15,456 nt of DNA from Asaia bogorensis (GTDB lineage Bacteria > Pseudomonadota > Alphaproteobacteria > Acetobacterales > Acetobacteraceae): the NCBI GenBank assembly GCA_945874515.1, contig CAMCHA010000009.1:1-15456 (forward strand), read 5' to 3'. Positions 14,025-15,456 of the stretch are shown here, in pieces. Position 1 is the stretch's first letter. Every line of letters begins with the position of its first letter. The notes below the pieces were generated by a model that saw nothing but the letters and a program-made list of their open reading frames with translations, was not told the DNA's origin and did not search any database. Both the position numbers and the translations under genes were made by a program.

Positions 14025-14861
14025 TTAGTGCGAAAGCAGCACCGGCACCGTCATTTCGCGGAGCAGGCTGCGCGTCATGCCGCCCAGGATGAATTCACGC
14101 AAGCGCGAATGACCATAAGCGCCCATCACCAACAAATCCGCGCCCATATCGCTCGCGTGATTAAGCAGCAGCGCTGAATCCGGCACATCATCCGCAATCG
14201 CCTTGGCAATTTCCGCCTTCATCCCATGGCGCGCCAAATGCCGCGCGATATCAGCGCCTGGTTCTTCACCATGCCCATCCAGGCCTCGTTTAGGATTAGC
14301 CAGGAAGACAGTCGCGGTTTCTGCCTTGGCAATCAGCGGCAAGGCATCATGCAGCGCGCGAGAAGCTTCACGGCTGGCATTCCAACCAACCAGCACGCGC
14401 TTGCCGATGGATTTCAAATTGCCGGCGAAGGGAATGGCCAATACAGGCCGCCCGGAATCGAACACCACCGCTTCCAGAAGCCCGGCATTGTCGCTTTCCG
14501 GATCATCCTGGCCAAGCACCAACAGGTCAGCGTAACGGCCATGCAGCGCCAGGATTTCCGGCGTGGTGCCTTCCACCTGGCGCCATTCGCCCATAATGCC
14601 TTCACGTGCCAGCGCCGTTTCAAAAGCCGCTTTCAGCTTCACGCCGGCAGCCAGCGCCGATTGGCGCATCTGTTCCATTAACTCCGCGATCACCGCACCG
14701 CCGCCGCCATCGCCCAGCGCCATTACGGGCATTGCGACATCAATCACCTGCAGCGCTGTCAGATGCGCACCATGCTGGCGTGCTAGCTCAGCCGCGATAT
14801 CAAGCCGCATCTGCGCACGCGGCGATTCATCCAGATGGACGAGAATTTCACAAAGCTTCAT
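14025..14861 (-). CDS. Universal stress protein with two UspA domains
   Basis: This 278-residue cytoplasmic protein consists of two UspA domains. The first starts MKLCEILVHLDESPRAQMRL and ends near residue 145 (SGRPVLAIPFAG). The second starts GKRVLVGWNASREASRAL at about 153. The second carries the ATP-binding loop GAYGHSRLREFILGGMTRS (G-x2-G-x9-G-[ST] type), while the first is altered at the same place (GQDDPESDNAGLLEAVVFDSG), so nucleotide binding is expected mainly in the second. Such proteins support survival in stress and anaerobic stationary phase. AGGAGG at 14875-14870, eight bases before the ATG, fixes the start. An exact FNR box is about 62 bases upstream of the start codon, so oxygen control is likely. 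Confidence 0.92.
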   Translation of the reverse strand: MKLCEILVHLDESPRAQMRLDIAAELARQHGAHLTALQVIDVAMPVMALGDGGGGAVIAELMEQMRQSALAAGVKLKAAFETALAREGIMGEWRQVEGTTPEILALHGRYADLLVLGQDDPESDNAGLLEAVVFDSGRPVLAIPFAGNLKSIGKRVLVGWNASREASRALHDALPLIAKAETATVFLANPKRGLDGHGEEPGADIARHLARHGMKAEIAKAIADDVPDSALLLNHASDMGADLLVMGAYGHSRLREFILGGMTRSLLREMTVPVLLSH

Positions 14862-14910
14862 CTCAGCTTCCTCCTAGGGGATCGGGCGCACTTACCCCGG
14901 GGCCCTAAGG

Positions 14911-14937
14911 GCCGAATTGATCAATATCAAGTTCGGC
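14911..14937 (-). promoter_or_regulatory. Exact FNR box with extended dyad upstream of the universal stress gene
   Basis: TTGATCAATATCAA at 14917-14930 is an exact TTGAT-N4-ATCAA site. It is flanked by GCCGAA (14911-14916) and TTCGGC (14932-14937), which extend the inverted repeat. If it sits at -41.5 as in class II activation, transcription would start at about 14882 and the -10 at 14894-14889 would be TAAGTG, only a weak match. A further GGCCCT-A-AGGGCC palindrome lies at 14901-14913. Confidence 0.8.
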
Positions 14938-15139
14938 GCGGATTAGTCCGCCTCAAGACGTTTCCAGGTAATGAGCCAACCGACACCCCAGGAATGCCGC
15001 CTGACCCATCAAGGGTTTGCGCTTTTATCTGAACGCCGCGCGGCGCCAATTCGCGTTTATGTAAATCATAGGAGCGCTTCTTTCCATCAGCATAATTCCA
15101 GATGGTTTGAGCACTGAGATTCCGCGCAAACAAGGTCAT
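14927..15139 (-). CDS. Small ORF of unknown function
   Basis: A 70-residue frame starts at ATG 15139-15137 with AAGGA at 15151-15147, seven bases upstream. The residues read MTLFARNLSAQTIWNYADGK and continue with charged and glycine-rich sequence, ending RRTNPRRT. A GTG at 15181 in the same frame would add 14 protein-like residues (VIGAEERQRNKDAI). That frame runs straight from the stop of the crotonase gene 30 bases upstream. I recognise no family. The stop codon lies inside the FNR box, and codon use is less GC-rich than in the neighbours. It may be a small real protein, a remnant or chance. Confidence 0.3.
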   Translation of the reverse strand: MTLFARNLSAQTIWNYADGKKRSYDLHKRELAPRGVQIKAQTLDGSGGIPGVSVGSLPGNVLRRTNPRRT

Positions 15140-15211
15140 GATCGCGTCCTTGTTGCGTTGGCGTTCTTCTGCGCCAATCACCCGGACGCGGTCTTGTTCT
15201 ACGTCAGCGCA

Positions 15212-15456
15212 TTACCTTCCTTCGAAATTCGGCGCGCGTTTTTCCAGCATGGCATCCACCGCTTCCCGGTGATCTCGCGTGCCATGCGCCAAAGCCTGAT
15301 AGGCTGCCGACATTTCCAGCAGCGTAGACAACCGCGTGTGCTGGCTTTCACGCAGCAGGCGCTTGGTGAGCCGCACCGCTTGCGGCGGGTTGGCGGCGAT
15401 TTTTGCTGCAATCGCGCGCGCCGCATCCAAAAGCGCTTCCGGCGCTACCACTTTCG
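15212..15456 (-). CDS. Enoyl-CoA hydratase/isomerase (crotonase) family, C-terminal part
   Basis: About 81 residues up to the right edge form the C-terminal helices of a crotonase-family enzyme: VAPEALLDAARAIAAKIA, NPPQAVRLTKRLLRES, then SAAYQALAHGTRDHREAVDA and MLEKRAPNFEGR with the stop TAA. The pattern with A-x-x-IAxNPP-AVR-TKRLL and DHREAV-A-LEKR-P-F-GR is typical of enoyl-CoA hydratases. The active site and start lie outside the window. It would work in fatty-acid or amino-acid acyl-CoA breakdown. Confidence 0.88.
   Translation of the reverse strand, partial: KVVAPEALLDAARAIAAKIAANPPQAVRLTKRLLRESQHTRLSTLLEMSAAYQALAHGTRDHREAVDAMLEKRAPNFEGR

Overview
This GC-rich window reads as chromosomal DNA of an alphaproteobacterium. 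The family content and the FNR-type cysteine spacing suggest a member of Rhodospirillales/Acetobacteraceae, but that placement is inferred from gene content and not proven. There is no CRISPR array, intact insertion sequence or intact phage gene. The window is mostly ordinary metabolic, transport and stress genes, with one decayed stretch.

Layout: (1) 1-461, the start of a SAM-dependent methyltransferase on the minus strand, cut by the left edge. (2) 663-4238, a plus-strand run of two overlapping EamA-type transporters, an MBL-fold hydrolase and a lipoprotein that overlaps it by ATGA. (3) 4329-5905, a thiolase-like protein with its DUF35 partner, closed by a strong terminator at 5922-5955. 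(4) 6031-6531, a small CHAP-domain lipoprotein, then tRNA-Lys(CTT) at 6618-6693 and a 370-base gene-poor stretch with a 10-base direct repeat. (5) 7064-7900, a short-chain dehydrogenase with an enlarged nucleotide-binding loop. (6) 7897-9441 on the minus strand, a tightly coupled set: a tiny Pro-rich secreted peptide, a CobB sirtuin, and a trypsin-like protease whose signal peptide lies in another reading frame. (7) 9552-10775, an MFS transporter. (8) 10776-11632, a gene graveyard with a fragment of a TRAP fused permease (plus) and the frameshifted N-terminus of a beta-CASP-type MBL exonuclease (minus). (9) 11633-14021 on the plus strand, an FNR-type oxygen sensor, an HMG-CoA-lyase-like enzyme and a DUF938 methyltransferase. 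(10) 14025-14861 on the minus strand, a tandem universal stress protein. (11) The right edge holds a small unidentified ORF and the C-terminus of an enoyl-CoA hydratase.

How they fit: several enzymes point to acyl-CoA metabolism (thiolase/DUF35 pair, HMGL-like lyase, crotonase, SDR). The clearest regulatory story is oxygen control. The Fnr-like protein has the four cysteines and the E-x-x-S-R recognition helix of FNR. An exact TTGAT-N4-ATCAA site lies upstream of the universal stress protein, and a one-mismatch site lies upstream of the regulator's own gene, overlapping a plausible -35.

I did not find a clearly new multi-gene system. The most unusual points are the peptide-sirtuin-protease set with its one-base frame break, the FNR circuit, the thiolase-like/DUF35 pair with altered key cysteines, and the decayed stretch.
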